From NCBI RefSeq assembly GCF_023150065.1, contig NZ_JAKLLN010000008.1, positions 62,001 to 126,000 on the forward strand: a stretch of 64,000 nucleotides of DNA. Direction: 5' to 3'. The stretch comes from Zoogloea sp. (GTDB lineage Bacteria; Pseudomonadota; Gammaproteobacteria; Burkholderiales; Rhodocyclaceae). Shown piece after piece: positions 26,901 through 35,023 of the stretch; position 1 is the stretch's first letter; every line of letters starts with the position of its first letter. Made by a program: the position numbers and the translations under genes. The notes beneath the pieces were generated by a model. The model saw only the letters and a list, made by a program, of their open reading frames with translations, was not told the origin of the DNA and ran no database searches.

Positions 26901-27568
26901 CCCGGCCGCGCCTGCGCCGCACACTGGGCATGGCCGACCGGCTGGTGGTCAGCACCCGCCCCCTGGCCGACATCTGCGCCGACATGATCGACGACATCCG
27001 GATCATGCCCAACTGCCTGGAGAGCAGCCTGTGGGGCGACGTGGTACCGCCACGCCTGCCGCGCAAGAAGCCGCGGGTCGGCTGGGCCGGCGCCCAGCAG
27101 CACCTGGGCGACCTGGAACTCATCTACACCGTGGTCGAAGCCCTGGCCGACGAAGTGGACTGGATCTTCATGGGCATGTGCCCGGAACCCCTGAAGCCTT
27201 TCGTGCGGGAATCCCACGGCTTCGTGCAGGATTTCCGCCAGTATCCCCAGGCCCTGGCGCGGCTCGACCTGGACCTGGCCATCGCCCCGCTGGAGATCCA
27301 CACCTTCAACGAGTGCAAGAGCAACCTGCGTCTGCTCGAATACGGCGCCATGGGCTGGCCGGTGATCTGCACCGACATCTATCCCTACCAGAACGCCCCG
27401 GTCACCCGCCTGCCCAACGACCCGCAGAAGTGGATTTCCACGATCCGCGAGCAACTCGCCGAGCCCGATGCCCTGCGCGAAGCGGGTCTCATCCTGCAAC
27501 GCTGGGTCGCCGACGGCTTCATCCTCGAAAACCACGCCGCCAGCTGGTTCGCCGCCTACGGGCCATGA
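23936..27568 (+). CDS. Large multi-domain glycosyltransferase
   Basis: 1210 residues from the ATG at 23936. There are four parts: an N-terminal GT-B-like region (1-320), a first GT2-type module (about 342-570, with YCDEDTRDS and PLFKPDLN), a second GT2 module (about 584-830: VSIVIQTRDR, VVVDNDSTD, and DxD-type LFLDNDTHV), and a C-terminal GT4/GT-B-like region (about 879-1210: GVPLTGGAGEYRLRAPL, NECKSNLRLLEYGAMG). Large proteins of this kind occur next to flagellin in Pseudomonas glycosylation islands. As the last operon gene directly before fliC, it is the best candidate for transferring sugars to flagellin. Lipopolysaccharide synthesis is the alternative. Confidence 0.85.
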   Translation: MTAMRHLFSAPRRPYYIDAPAYRRTSAGIRVLHLLCHALNGIGEEAYVYPTETSPTLNTPLVTPEIIERHKTAGREPIVVYPEVVPGNPRKAASVVRYVLNKAGLLGGDAVHADTELIFGFGLNALPDGADPQNILFLPPIDTAIFNNRDNPYDHQRSGALLYPGRHQAALSQYPQLAADATLITYSWPESHEALAELLRRSDVVYCFESTAIAAEAALCGCPAVILPSPFFNGVALSEAEIGRNGIALNNSQEEVAFARSSVGKMWDAYQAAETRFWTQLDHFVATTQAMPVSDVSAQPAEDPAAAEARQTYAMWRKRQSLQEIDAQLLAERMVLKWTRRPGLHLLLALHPGEESLLADTLDSLAAQLYPEWMLTVVTVLPTPDGLGDIPNLQWLPLRDATHIDYVIDEMAAASPGTWLARIEPGLTLEPHALQVIADYINHRPEWRLIYCDEDTRDSDGAYNQPLFKPDLNLDLLRAQAYFGSLVFVDKQSFLAAGRYGQHGGAENYDLALRTLDHAGEAAIGHISQMLVHLPRQSRRAMQPEAERAALADHLGRRGLDALIHDGALFGTRRVEYRWSEAPRVSIVIQTRDREEYLRPLLESIATRTRYPNYEVVVVDNDSTDPDALQFLAQFPSTEPWIGRAQVVPCPGTFSYALGANTGAAAARGDYLLFLDNDTHVVQDEWLDRMMSLACRPDVGIVGPRLTYPETAKVQQAGWILGLRGTAASVWNNDAEITDPGYMGRALCDQNVSAVCGSALLVRRSLFKQLGGMDVARFPLVHSALDLCLRTADSGLKVVWTPYSMLVHYDAISLKARQRKPEGALADLLAALDANDRLLQRWLPRLANDPAYNRNLSLADAFTPEHVTPIDWDTHFHDRPRILGVPLTGGAGEYRLRAPLRAIGQAGLAQTMICEPPKAFSVRILSPIELARAAPDSIILHQPLDDPQTDALEAYARYTPQVKRIITIDDLVTALPKKNSFYKSGFKDARPRLRRTLGMADRLVVSTRPLADICADMIDDIRIMPNCLESSLWGDVVPPRLPRKKPRVGWAGAQQHLGDLELIYTVVEALADEVDWIFMGMCPEPLKPFVRESHGFVQDFRQYPQALARLDLDLAIAPLEIHTFNECKSNLRLLEYGAMGWPVICTDIYPYQNAPVTRLPNDPQKWISTIREQLAEPDALREAGLILQRWVADGFILENHAASWFAAYGP

Positions 27569-27605
27569 AGGCCGTCGCGCTCCAGCCTGAAAGCATGTCG
27601 GAAAC

Positions 27606-27638
27606 CGGCCGCGCTGTACGGCCGTGTTACGTTTTTTT
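27606..27638 (+). terminator. Terminator-like hairpin at the end of the sugar operon
   Basis: CGGCCG (27606-27611), a 7-nt loop and CGGCCG (27619-27624), then T7 at 27632-27638. The stem and T-run are 7 nt apart, so efficiency may be modest. From here to fliC the sequence is AT-rich. Confidence 0.5.
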
Positions 27639-27736
27639 GGCTAAAGCTTTGTTTTTTGGGGCCGCTATCAAAGGCCAAGCGGTAATCCGTTGAGATTTTC
27701 CGAAAAACAAAAAAATGAAAAAAGTCAACAATTTTC

Positions 27737-27763
27737 TAAAGTCCGTCCGGCGCCTCCCGTTAA
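27737..27763 (+). promoter_or_regulatory. FliA (sigma-28) promoter of fliC
   Basis: TAAAGTCC, 11 bp, then CCCGTTAA. This matches the flagellar consensus TAAAGTTT-N11-GCCGATAA at exact spacing (6 of 8 in each half). Predicted transcription starts about 85 nt before the fliC ATG. Confidence 0.7.
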
Positions 27764-27856
27764 TGATTTCAACGGCGGTTGCCTTACACACACCGGGCAA
27801 GGCGAACCAAAGTTAAGCCTAAACGCTTATCTTGAACGGACTTAAGGAGAACCAAA

Positions 27857-28681
27857 ATGGCTGCCACTATCAACACCAATCCGATGTCGCTCAATGCGCA
27901 ACGGAACCTTTCCACCTCCCAGGCCAGCCTGGCGACTTCCGTGCAACGCCTGTCTTCCGGCCTTCGCGTCAATAGCGCCAAGGACGACGCGGCAGGCCTG
28001 GCAATTGCCGACCGCATGAACTCGCAGGCCAAGGGCTTCGACGTGGCGATCCGCAACGCCAACGACGGTATCTCCATGGCGCAGACCGCTGAAAGCGCAA
28101 TGCAGGCCGTGACCGACAACCTCCAGCGGATGCGCGAGCTGGCCGTGCAGTCCGCCAACGGCACCTACACCTCCGGCGACCAGGCCAACCTCGACACCGA
28201 GTTCCAGCAACTGCAACAGGAAATCCAGCGCGTCGTCGGCGGCACCACCTTCAACGGCCAGAACGTGCTCAACCTGTCCTCCGCCGTGACCTTCCAGGTC
28301 GGCGCGGGCACTGCAACCACCGACACCATCAGCGTTCAGGGCAGCGCAGTGTCCCTGTCCGGTGTGTCGGCCGCCGTGACCGGCAGCGTGTCCAGCGTCG
28401 GAGCCTCGACCGCAGCGATTGCGAACATTGATGCGCAGCTGACCAACCTGAACACCGCCCGTGCCACTTGGGGTGCCGTCCAGAACCGCTTCAGCTCCGT
28501 CGTGCAGACCCTGCAGGTTGCATCCGAAAACGCCAACGCCTCTCGCGGCCGCATCATGGATGCCGACTTCGCGAAGGAAACCGCCAACATGACCCGCGGC
28601 CAGATCCTGCAACAGGCCGGCACCGCGATGGTCGCCCAGGCCAACAGCATGCCCAACAACGTGCTGTCCCTGCTGAGATAA
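27857..28681 (+). CDS. fliC: Flagellin
   Basis: 274 residues, shorter than enteric flagellins. The N-terminal D0/D1 ([36 protein letters not shown]) and C-terminal D1/D0 ([13 protein letters not shown] [28 protein letters not shown]) are canonical. The hypervariable centre is only about 40-50 residues, rich in Ser, Thr, Val and Ala (about 150-190), so D2/D3 are missing. These Ser/Thr residues are possible O-glycosylation sites. A strong AAGGAG site precedes the ATG. It sits right after the sugar operon under its own FliA promoter. Confidence 0.97.
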   Translation: MAATINTNPMSLNAQRNLSTSQASLATSVQRLSSGLRVNSAKDDAAGLAIADRMNSQAKGFDVAIRNANDGISMAQTAESAMQAVTDNLQRMRELAVQSANGTYTSGDQANLDTEFQQLQQEIQRVVGGTTFNGQNVLNLSSAVTFQVGAGTATTDTISVQGSAVSLSGVSAAVTGSVSSVGASTAAIANIDAQLTNLNTARATWGAVQNRFSSVVQTLQVASENANASRGRIMDADFAKETANMTRGQILQQAGTAMVAQANSMPNNVLSLLR

Positions 28682-28700
28682 ACTGCCGCACGGCGAACGT

Positions 28701-28739
28701 GACAGGCGCCGCCGCCGGATCGTCGGCGCGACGCCTGTC
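28701..28739 (+). terminator. Hairpin between fliC and flaG
   Basis: GACAGGCG (28701-28708) pairs with CGCCTGTC (28732-28739), with a second inner GC stem. There is no U-tract, so it may stabilise the fliC mRNA 3' end or attenuate readthrough into flaG rather than terminate fully. Confidence 0.55.
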
Positions 28740-28758
28740 GCAATAGTGGGAGATCATC

Positions 28759-29148
28759 ATGAGCATCCAGTCCGTCGGCGCGAGCAGCACGCAGTACGCG
28801 CCTCCCGTGCAAAGCCCTGGGCAAAACCTGGGCACAGGAACCGTACGTACGGTGGAGGCCACTCCCGAAGCAAGCCGCATCCAGGAAGCGAACGCCTCCA
28901 AGAGCACGCCCGGAACACCACCGACAAGCGAGCAACTGAACCAGGCCGTCAAGCAGATTCAGGATGTAATCAAGCAGACCGCCAACAGCCTTCAGTTCTC
29001 CATCGACGAAGACATCGGTGTCACCGTCGTGAAGGTCATCGATACCGAATCCAAGAAAGTCATTCGGCAGATTCCATCGGAAGAAGTCATGGATATCGCC
29101 AAAGCCCTCGACAAGCTGCAGGGTCTGCTCGTCAAGCAGAAGGTCTGA
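28759..29148 (+). CDS. flaG: FlaG family flagellar protein
   Basis: 129 residues. The C-terminal half is the conserved FlaG domain (LQFSIDEDIGVTVVKVID, VIRQIPSEEVMDIAK); the N-terminal half is flexible and Ser/Thr/Pro-rich. FlaG influences filament length in several polar flagellates. It is placed between fliC and fliD as is common. GGGAG lies 8 nt before the ATG. Confidence 0.92.
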   Translation: MSIQSVGASSTQYAPPVQSPGQNLGTGTVRTVEATPEASRIQEANASKSTPGTPPTSEQLNQAVKQIQDVIKQTANSLQFSIDEDIGVTVVKVIDTESKKVIRQIPSEEVMDIAKALDKLQGLLVKQKV

Positions 29149-29186
29149 CCCCGTTTCCGTAGCCAGCCCCTCCCCTGGCAACACTT

Positions 29187-29215
29187 ATCCCACCCTGGCG
29201 GTGGGATTTTCTTTT
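29187..29215 (+). terminator. Rho-independent terminator after flaG
   Basis: The perfect 8-bp stem ATCCCACC/GGTGGGAT around CTGGC is followed by TTTCTTTT. It closes the fliC-flaG unit ahead of the fliD promoter. Confidence 0.85.
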
Positions 29216-29336
29216 CCCGAACGAAACGTACGCTTACGACGATTACCGCAAGAAACTGCCAATACGAGGCAATGCCAATGCAACCTTCGTAGCCTGGCAC
29301 AGTCCATGCTGTACGAGTGCAGGATCGGCAAAACAC

Positions 29337-29363
29337 TCAAGTTTGTGCAGGTGGCGCCGTAAT
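29337..29363 (+). promoter_or_regulatory. FliA (sigma-28) promoter of the fliD operon
   Basis: TCAAGTTT, 11 bp, then GCCGTAAT: 7 of 8 bases match the -35 consensus and GCCG of the -10 is exact, at the right spacing. Start of transcription is expected about 30 nt before fliD. Confidence 0.6.
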
Positions 29364-29400
29364 CGAAACCAGTAGTGACGAAGCAACACGGGGGTACATC

Positions 29401-30786
29401 ATGGCAAGCCTTTCTTCAGCCGGCATTGGTTCGGGTCTTCAGGTCGAGTCGATCATCAGCGGCCTGATGTCCATTGAAAAACAACCCCTTACCAAACTCC
29501 AGAGCCAGCAGACCAGCTTCCAGTCGAAGATTTCCGCCCTCGGCACCCTGAAGAGCGGCATCTCTGCCCTGCAGACGGCGGCCAAGGCCCTCACACCGGC
29601 AATCGGCCAGAGCGCGACGGCAGCTTTTTCCGCTTACAAGGCAAGCCTTGCCGATTCCACCATCGGCACCGTCACTGCCGGCAACACCGCCGTTGCCGGA
29701 ACCTACTCCGTCGAAGTCACCGCCCTCGCCACCAACCAACGCCTGGCCCTGGGAAAAACCTACTCGGCGGGCGACCCGGTGATTGATTTCGGCGCGGACA
29801 GCACCCGTACCCTGACCGTCACCAAGGGCGGCACGCCAGTCAACATCACCCTGGAAAGCGGCCAGAACACCCTTGCCGGTGTCCGCGACGCCATCAACAA
29901 AGCGGAAGCCGGCGTCAACGCGACCATCGTGACCGACACCAACGGCAAGCAGAACCTTCTGCTCACCGCGACCACCGGCGGCACGGCCGCGGCCGTCAGC
30001 CTGTCGGGCACCGCCACCTTCATCGACCCCGACGCACCCGGCAGCCCCATTGCGGCCTCGAGCGCCTTCACCCAGACCCAGGCCGCCACCGATGCGGCGG
30101 TGAAGATCCAGGGTGTTTCGATCGCCACCAAGGGCAACACGATCACCGATGCGGTGGACGGGATCACCCTGCAACTAACCAAGACCGGCTCGACCAGCCT
30201 GACCGTCACCCGTGACAACTCCGAACTGAAAACCAAGGTCGAGAGCTTCATCAGTGCCTACAACAGCCTGAACGCATCGGTGAAAAGCCTCGGCGCCTAC
30301 AACGCCAGCACCAAGACGGGTGCCGTGCTAAACGGCGACGCCTCCCTGCGTACCATCCAGTCCCAGGTCCGGGGCGCGATCACAAACCCGCCGGCCAGCC
30401 TGTCCACCAACGCAGTGAAGACCTTGGCCGACATGGGCGTGTCCTTCCAGAGCGATGGCACGCTGAAGCTTGATTCGACCAAGTTCGACAAGGCCGCCAG
30501 CACCAATTTCTCGGCAGTGGCCACGGCACTCGGTGCCTACGGCGACGCGATGAAGACCACCACCACCAACCTGCTCAGCACGAGCGGGGTCATCACCAGT
30601 CGCACCGACGGACTCAACGCCAGCGTCAAGAACCTCGACAAGCGGATCGACGCCCTGAACAACCGCCTGACGATGATCGAAAAAACATATCGGGCTCAGT
30701 TCACCGCCCTGGACAAGACCATGACGAGCATGAACTCAACCAGCAGCTACCTGACCCAGCAGTTGTCCATCCTCGCCAGCATGTAA
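29401..30786 (+). CDS. fliD: Flagellar filament cap protein
   Basis: 461 residues from ATG 29401, typical for FliD. The N-terminal signature is SAGIGSGLQVESIISGLMSIEKQPL with a heptad-rich segment (LTKLQSQQTSFQSKISAL). The C-terminal coiled coil (LDKRIDALNNRLTMIEKTYR) ends in SSYLTQQLSILASM. The middle holds the FliD domains. It caps the filament and folds exported flagellin. It heads the fliD-fliS-fliT-fliK-like-flhB-like unit. Confidence 0.95.
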   Translation: MASLSSAGIGSGLQVESIISGLMSIEKQPLTKLQSQQTSFQSKISALGTLKSGISALQTAAKALTPAIGQSATAAFSAYKASLADSTIGTVTAGNTAVAGTYSVEVTALATNQRLALGKTYSAGDPVIDFGADSTRTLTVTKGGTPVNITLESGQNTLAGVRDAINKAEAGVNATIVTDTNGKQNLLLTATTGGTAAAVSLSGTATFIDPDAPGSPIAASSAFTQTQAATDAAVKIQGVSIATKGNTITDAVDGITLQLTKTGSTSLTVTRDNSELKTKVESFISAYNSLNASVKSLGAYNASTKTGAVLNGDASLRTIQSQVRGAITNPPASLSTNAVKTLADMGVSFQSDGTLKLDSTKFDKAASTNFSAVATALGAYGDAMKTTTTNLLSTSGVITSRTDGLNASVKNLDKRIDALNNRLTMIEKTYRAQFTALDKTMTSMNSTSSYLTQQLSILASM

Positions 30787-30804
30787 CCCCGACCGGAGAA
30801 CAAG

Positions 30805-31218
30805 ATGTCGTTTGGCCTAGCAGCCCGTCGTGCCGCCTCAGTCTATGCCGAAATCGGTGTGGAAAGCGGCGTCTCCACCGCGGACCCCCACAAGCTCATC
30901 CTGATGCTCTTCGAAGGCGCCCTGCTGCAGATCGGCACCGCGGCAATCGCCATGGACAGCAAGGACATCCCGACCAAGGGCACCGCCACTTCCAAGGCCA
31001 TCGAAATCATCACCAACGGACTCAAGGTCAGCCTCGACTATGAAGCCGGAGGCGAACTGGCCGAGCGCCTTGGCGCCCTCTACGACTACATGACGCAGCG
31101 CCTCCTTTACGCGAACCTGCACAACAGCCGGCCCGCCCTGGATGAGGTGGCCCGACTGCTCAACGAACTGAAAGGCGCCTGGGAAGAAATCGGCACATAC
31201 GACCAGGCCAACCGCTAA
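30805..31218 (+). CDS. fliS: Flagellin export chaperone
   Basis: 137 residues with the FliS signature: Tyr-containing N-terminus (AARRAASVYAEIGVESGVSTADPHKLILMLFEGAL) and the helical bundle ending in LNELKGAWEEI. It binds the flagellin C-terminus in the cytoplasm until export. GGAG lies before the ATG, and it directly follows fliD. Confidence 0.94.
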   Translation: MSFGLAARRAASVYAEIGVESGVSTADPHKLILMLFEGALLQIGTAAIAMDSKDIPTKGTATSKAIEIITNGLKVSLDYEAGGELAERLGALYDYMTQRLLYANLHNSRPALDEVARLLNELKGAWEEIGTYDQANR

Positions 31219-31237
31219 GACCGCCGGAGAAAATTGC

Positions 31238-31582
31238 ATGAGTTCCCTAGCCCTTCTGCAACAGATGAGCGCCTACTCCACCGAAATGGTGGATGCGGCA
31301 CGGGCCAACGACTGGGATCGGCTGAGCCGCCTCGAACGCCAGGTCGCCTCCCTGCGCGATCGCCTGGGCGTGGAGGAAGCCCTGGGCTTCCCGGGCCGTC
31401 CGCGGCAGATGTCGGAAGACGAGCGCAAGAAGAAAGTTGCGCTTATCCGGCGCATCCTCGACGACGACAAGGAAGTCCGCGTGCACACCGAGCCGTGGAT
31501 GGACAACGTACGCCAGTTGCTCTCGGGCGGCGTGCGCCAGCGCAACGTGCGCGCGGCCTACGGCGACCCCGAGATCGGCTGA
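31238..31582 (+). CDS. fliT: FliT-like flagellar chaperone
   Basis: 114 residues, all helical and highly charged (NDWDRLSRLERQVASLRDRL, LIRRILDDDKEVR). Size and place immediately after fliS identify it as FliT, the FliD export chaperone; sequence conservation in this family is low. A CGGAG motif precedes the ATG. Confidence 0.8.
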   Translation: MSSLALLQQMSAYSTEMVDAARANDWDRLSRLERQVASLRDRLGVEEALGFPGRPRQMSEDERKKKVALIRRILDDDKEVRVHTEPWMDNVRQLLSGGVRQRNVRAAYGDPEIG

Positions 31583-31605
31583 GTGCCGCCCCGGGCGGGC
31601 AATCC

Positions 31606-32697
31606 ATGATTCCGGGGGATCTCGCCGCCCGCCTGCGGATGCTCACCGAAGCCAGCTTTTTTTCGGGTGAGCAGAACGTCACCCCCTTGGCGCGCACCCG
31701 GGCCATTCCCGCCGACCTGCCTACCTTCACCCCCGGCGAACGCATCACCGCCACGCTGCAGAACATCAACAAGGACCAGACCTTCCAGGGCCGGGTCAAT
31801 GGTCGCGACGTGGTGCTGTCCCTGCCCCAGTCGGTCAAGGCGGGTGACACCCTCGAGCTGATCGTCAGCGAGGTCACCCCCCGGGCCGTCTTTGCCAGTC
31901 TGGCCAATCCCGCCCCGCTGCCTTCCGACAGGCCCGCCCTCAGCCAGACCGGCAAGCTGATCAGCTTTCTGCTCACCGGCCAGCCCTCTGCCGGCACCGC
32001 CCGCCTCAATGGCGGCGAAGCCCTTGCCCCGGCCGCCCCCCAAGGCGCCGCCGCCACCGCCCAGCTGGCCGCCCGGCTGGGCACGGCAGTGAGTGAAAGC
32101 GGGCTTTTCTACGAATCCCACCAGACCCGCTGGCTCGCCGGGCAGATGAGCACCGCAGCATTGCAGAAGGAGCCCCAGGGCCAGATGGCCGTCCGCCACG
32201 AGGCCAGCGCAGGCCCCGCCATCGGCACGGCGGGTGGCGCTGACGACGTCGGCAGCACGAGCACGACGACGCTGGCCGCCGCCACATCCCGGGCCGCTGA
32301 CGCAACGCCGGTCGCCGAACGCCTGCTGCCCCTGGTCCACCAGCAGCTCGACACCCTGGCCACCCACCAGGTGGTCTGGCAGGGGCAGGTCTGGCCCGGG
32401 CAGCAGATGGAATGGGAAATCGAAGACCCGGGCGGCCGTGAGAACGGCGACGACACCGGCGACCCCGAGCCCTACTGGAACACCACCCTGCGCCTGACTC
32501 TGCCCGGCCTGGGTGGCATCGAGGCACGCCTGCACCTCACTCCGGCCGGCGTCGCAGTGCGGCTGATCGCCGGTGATACCCGCAGCCGCGACATCCTCAG
32601 CGCAGGTCAGCCCCGCCTGGCCGAGGCCCTCGAGGCGGCCAACGTACCGCTCACCGGAATGGTGGCCGAACTGGCGGTGCCCGATGAACAGCCCTGA
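31606..32697 (+). CDS. FliK-like flagellar hook-length control domain protein
   Basis: 363 residues. The N-terminus has a beta-rich module (PGERITATLQNINKDQTFQGRVNGRDVVLSLP) and a long Ala/Thr-rich spacer (about 130-245). The C-terminal ~100 residues resemble the Flg_hook domain (TTLRLTLPGLGGIEARLHLTPAGVAVRLIA). Such FliK homologues often sit with an FlhB C-terminal paralogue, as here. It may regulate hook length or be a paralogue; the main fliK is not in this window. It overlaps the next gene by 14 bp. Confidence 0.75.
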   Translation: MIPGDLAARLRMLTEASFFSGEQNVTPLARTRAIPADLPTFTPGERITATLQNINKDQTFQGRVNGRDVVLSLPQSVKAGDTLELIVSEVTPRAVFASLANPAPLPSDRPALSQTGKLISFLLTGQPSAGTARLNGGEALAPAAPQGAAATAQLAARLGTAVSESGLFYESHQTRWLAGQMSTAALQKEPQGQMAVRHEASAGPAIGTAGGADDVGSTSTTTLAAATSRAADATPVAERLLPLVHQQLDTLATHQVVWQGQVWPGQQMEWEIEDPGGRENGDDTGDPEPYWNTTLRLTLPGLGGIEARLHLTPAGVAVRLIAGDTRSRDILSAGQPRLAEALEAANVPLTGMVAELAVPDEQP

Positions 32698-33052
32698 GCG
32701 CCCCGCCGAACCCCGGGCCGAAGCCGTTGCCCTGGCCTACAACGCGGGCAACGCAGCCCCGACGGTGGTCGCCAAGGGCCGCGGCCTGATCGCTGCCGAA
32801 ATCATCTCCCGGGCCCGGGAGGCCGGCGTCTATGTGCACGAGTCACCGGAGCTGGTGGCCCTGCTGATGCAGGTCGACCTGGATGCCCGCATCCCGCCCG
32901 AGCTTTATGTCGCCGTGGCCGAGCTGCTGGCCTGGCTTTACAGCCTGGAGCAGGGCACGCAGACGGGGATACCCGTAAAAATGGCCCCGAAATTTCCGGG
33001 GCCATCATCAGGCAAGGGAGAGGCGTCGAATCAGGACGCCGGGGGCACGTAG
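32684..33052 (+). CDS. FlhB C-terminal domain paralogue (FhlB-like export switch protein)
   Basis: 122 residues matching only the cytoplasmic domain of FlhB ([66 protein letters not shown]). It lacks the membrane part and the NPTH autocleavage motif; this position reads NAAPTV. Such FhlB proteins can partly replace the cleaved FlhB tail. The C-terminal ~25 residues (from about residue 95) are not family-like and are encoded across the yggX terminator. It overlaps yggX by 22 bp tail to tail. Confidence 0.85.
   Translation: MNSPERPAEPRAEAVALAYNAGNAAPTVVAKGRGLIAAEIISRAREAGVYVHESPELVALLMQVDLDARIPPELYVAVAELLAWLYSLEQGTQTGIPVKMAPKFPGPSSGKGEASNQDAGGT
32977..33005 (-). terminator. Rho-independent terminator of yggX
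   Basis: On the minus strand a stem built from ATGGCCCCG and CGGGGCCAT (6-7 nt AT-rich loop) is followed by T4-5. It lies 26 bp past the yggX stop and within the last codons of the opposite flhB-like gene. Confidence 0.75.
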
Positions 33053-33303
33053 CCACCGATCTGGTCGGCTCCGCCACCAAAGAAGTAGCGATCCATCTGC
33101 TCGGCCAGATACTTGCGAGCCCGGGCGTCCATCAGGTTGAGGCGGTTCTCGTTGATCAGCATGGTCTGGTGCTTGACCCACTGCTGCCAGCCTTCCTTCG
33201 AAACGTTCTCGAAGACCTTCTTTCCGAGCTCGCCGGGAAGGGGCGGGAAATCCAGACCTTCGGCCTCACGACCGAGCTTCACACAATTCACCATCCGTGC
33301 CAT
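33031..33303 (-). CDS. yggX: Fe(2+)-trafficking protein
   Basis: 90 residues, exact family length. The N-terminal [21 protein letters not shown] has the single conserved Cys, and the body has [21 protein letters not shown]. The protein helps protect iron-sulfur clusters from oxidation and moves iron in the cytoplasm. It stands alone with its own terminator. Confidence 0.95.
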   Translation of the reverse strand: MARMVNCVKLGREAEGLDFPPLPGELGKKVFENVSKEGWQQWVKHQTMLINENRLNLMDARARKYLAEQMDRYFFGGGADQIGGYVPPAS

Positions 33304-33379
33304 TTTTCACCTCTAGAGTTGGGAACCCCGCACCGCCTTGGGCCTGCAGCCTCAAGGCAGCCCGGGACACGACCGGATT

Positions 33380-35023
33380 CTAGCCTGCCGGAGAGGTACG
33401 ATCCAGCCGCCCGGCCGCGGACTCACGGGCAAACTCCCAGCAATTTCCGCCCAGGGCCTTGGCGACGTACATGGCCCGGTCAGCCGCACCGATCAGGCGT
33501 TCGCCGTCATTCTCATGGCGTGGGCCCAGGGCAATGCCGATACTCGCCGTCACCGCCACCGACTCCCCGGCGAAGGCAAAACGCAGGCTGCCGATGCACA
33601 CGCACACCCGGCGCGCCAGCTCGGAGAGCTCCTGGGCCGAAGCCGTCGGCACCAGGATGGCGAATTCATCGCCGCCCATGCGGAAGAACATTTCGTTGCG
33701 CCGGACCACCGCGCCCACCGCACTGGCCAGGCCAACCAGCACCTCGTCGCCGGCCTGATGCCCGTACAGATCGTTGACCGGCTTGAAGCCATCCAGGTCG
33801 ATGGCCAGCAAGCCCACCGACTCCCCATGACGGCGCCCGTCGGCCAGCATGCGCTCGAGCTCCTCATGAAAACGACGACGATTGAAGAGATTGGTCAGCG
33901 GGTCACGCTCCGCCAGGCGCATCAGCTGGGCGGCCACGCGGAGCTGTTCGGTCACGTCCTCGAACACCCAGATCCGCCCGATCTCGCCCACGTCGTCGGG
34001 CCCCGGCACCACCCGCGAGAACTCCCGCACCACCCGACCGTCCTTGAAATGGATCTCGAAGGGCTCGCTCGGCTCCTGCTGCTGCTGCACGTCGGCCACA
34101 TGGCGCTGGTAAGCCTGGGGATCATCGATGAACTGGACGATGTGTTCCTGCAGCACCACATCGCGCACCCCGACAAAACCGTCCCCAGGAGGCAGGCCCC
34201 AGATGCCGTACAGCGCCCGGTTGCAATACACCACCCGACGGTCGGTATCCATGAACAGGATGCCCATCCGCACCACGTCGAGCAGCGCCGACAGGCGCGA
34301 GCGCTCCTCGTTGCTGCGGCGCAGGTAATGCTCGGACAGGGCCTGGGCCCGGCGCAGGGCCGCGACCGACTCCAGGAGTTTGTACTCGGCCTCCTTGCGG
34401 GCCTGCACATCGCTCATCGAGGCGCGCAGGCCGAGCAGGCTGCCGGCCTCGTTGCGGATCGGCTGCCAGCGGCACACCATCCACACCTGGATACCCGATT
34501 TGGTGGTGAGCCTCAGCTCCGACTCCGCTGCCACCCCGGTCTGCAGGACCTGCCGGACCTGGTCCCGGCAATACCGGCGGTCCTTGTCATAGACCAGCAG
34601 CTCGATGAAATCACCGGCCAGAACCTCATCCGGGGTGTAGCCGGTGCAGGTTTCAACGGCCCGATTGACCCAATACAGCTTTCCGGCTGGGTTGATCCAT
34701 CCCTCGATGCCGCCACCGGATTCGGCCGCGAGCCGGAAATAGCGATTCTGGCTGTCGCCCCCGTCCGCCAATCCGCCGCCCAGCGACGCTGCCCTGCCCG
34801 GCGACATCGGCAAGCGCTCGCTCAGTCGGGCGATGCGCTGACGCAGGTGCAACACGTATCCACCGCCCGCCAGCCCGAGCATCACGGCGACGCCAGCCAC
34901 CGCCGTCACCACCGGCGAGGCCATGCTTTCAGGCAGCGCCGCCAGCGCCGGGCCTGCCGGGAACAACAGCCCCGACGCGGCCAGCCGCAGGCGCACAGGA
35001 ATGACTTTCGCTAGAGATTTCAC
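33380..35023 (-). CDS. PAS-GGDEF diguanylate cyclase
   Basis: 547 residues starting at GTG, which overlaps the argA stop (GTGA). An N-terminal hydrophobic region (about 5-30) and a membrane helix (about 36-56) anchor it. Two PAS-type domains follow (about 95-215 and 240-355). The GGDEF domain (about 370-530) has the intact RMGGDEFAIL motif near residue 450. The inhibitory site is not kept (RRNE instead of RxxD), so product inhibition may be absent. It should make cyclic di-GMP in response to a PAS-sensed signal. Position after argA suggests co-transcription. Confidence 0.88.
   Translation of the reverse strand: MKSLAKVIPVRLRLAASGLLFPAGPALAALPESMASPVVTAVAGVAVMLGLAGGGYVLHLRQRIARLSERLPMSPGRAASLGGGLADGGDSQNRYFRLAAESGGGIEGWINPAGKLYWVNRAVETCTGYTPDEVLAGDFIELLVYDKDRRYCRDQVRQVLQTGVAAESELRLTTKSGIQVWMVCRWQPIRNEAGSLLGLRASMSDVQARKEAEYKLLESVAALRRAQALSEHYLRRSNEERSRLSALLDVVRMGILFMDTDRRVVYCNRALYGIWGLPPGDGFVGVRDVVLQEHIVQFIDDPQAYQRHVADVQQQQEPSEPFEIHFKDGRVVREFSRVVPGPDDVGEIGRIWVFEDVTEQLRVAAQLMRLAERDPLTNLFNRRRFHEELERMLADGRRHGESVGLLAIDLDGFKPVNDLYGHQAGDEVLVGLASAVGAVVRRNEMFFRMGGDEFAILVPTASAQELSELARRVCVCIGSLRFAFAGESVAVTASIGIALGPRHENDGERLIGAADRAMYVAKALGGNCWEFARESAAGRLDRTSPAG

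Noticed and set aside
23801..27535. Open frame of 1244 codons antisense to the large glycosyltransferase
   Set aside because: Low-complexity Gly/Val/Ala product and no motif, while the sense frame has several glycosyltransferase motifs.
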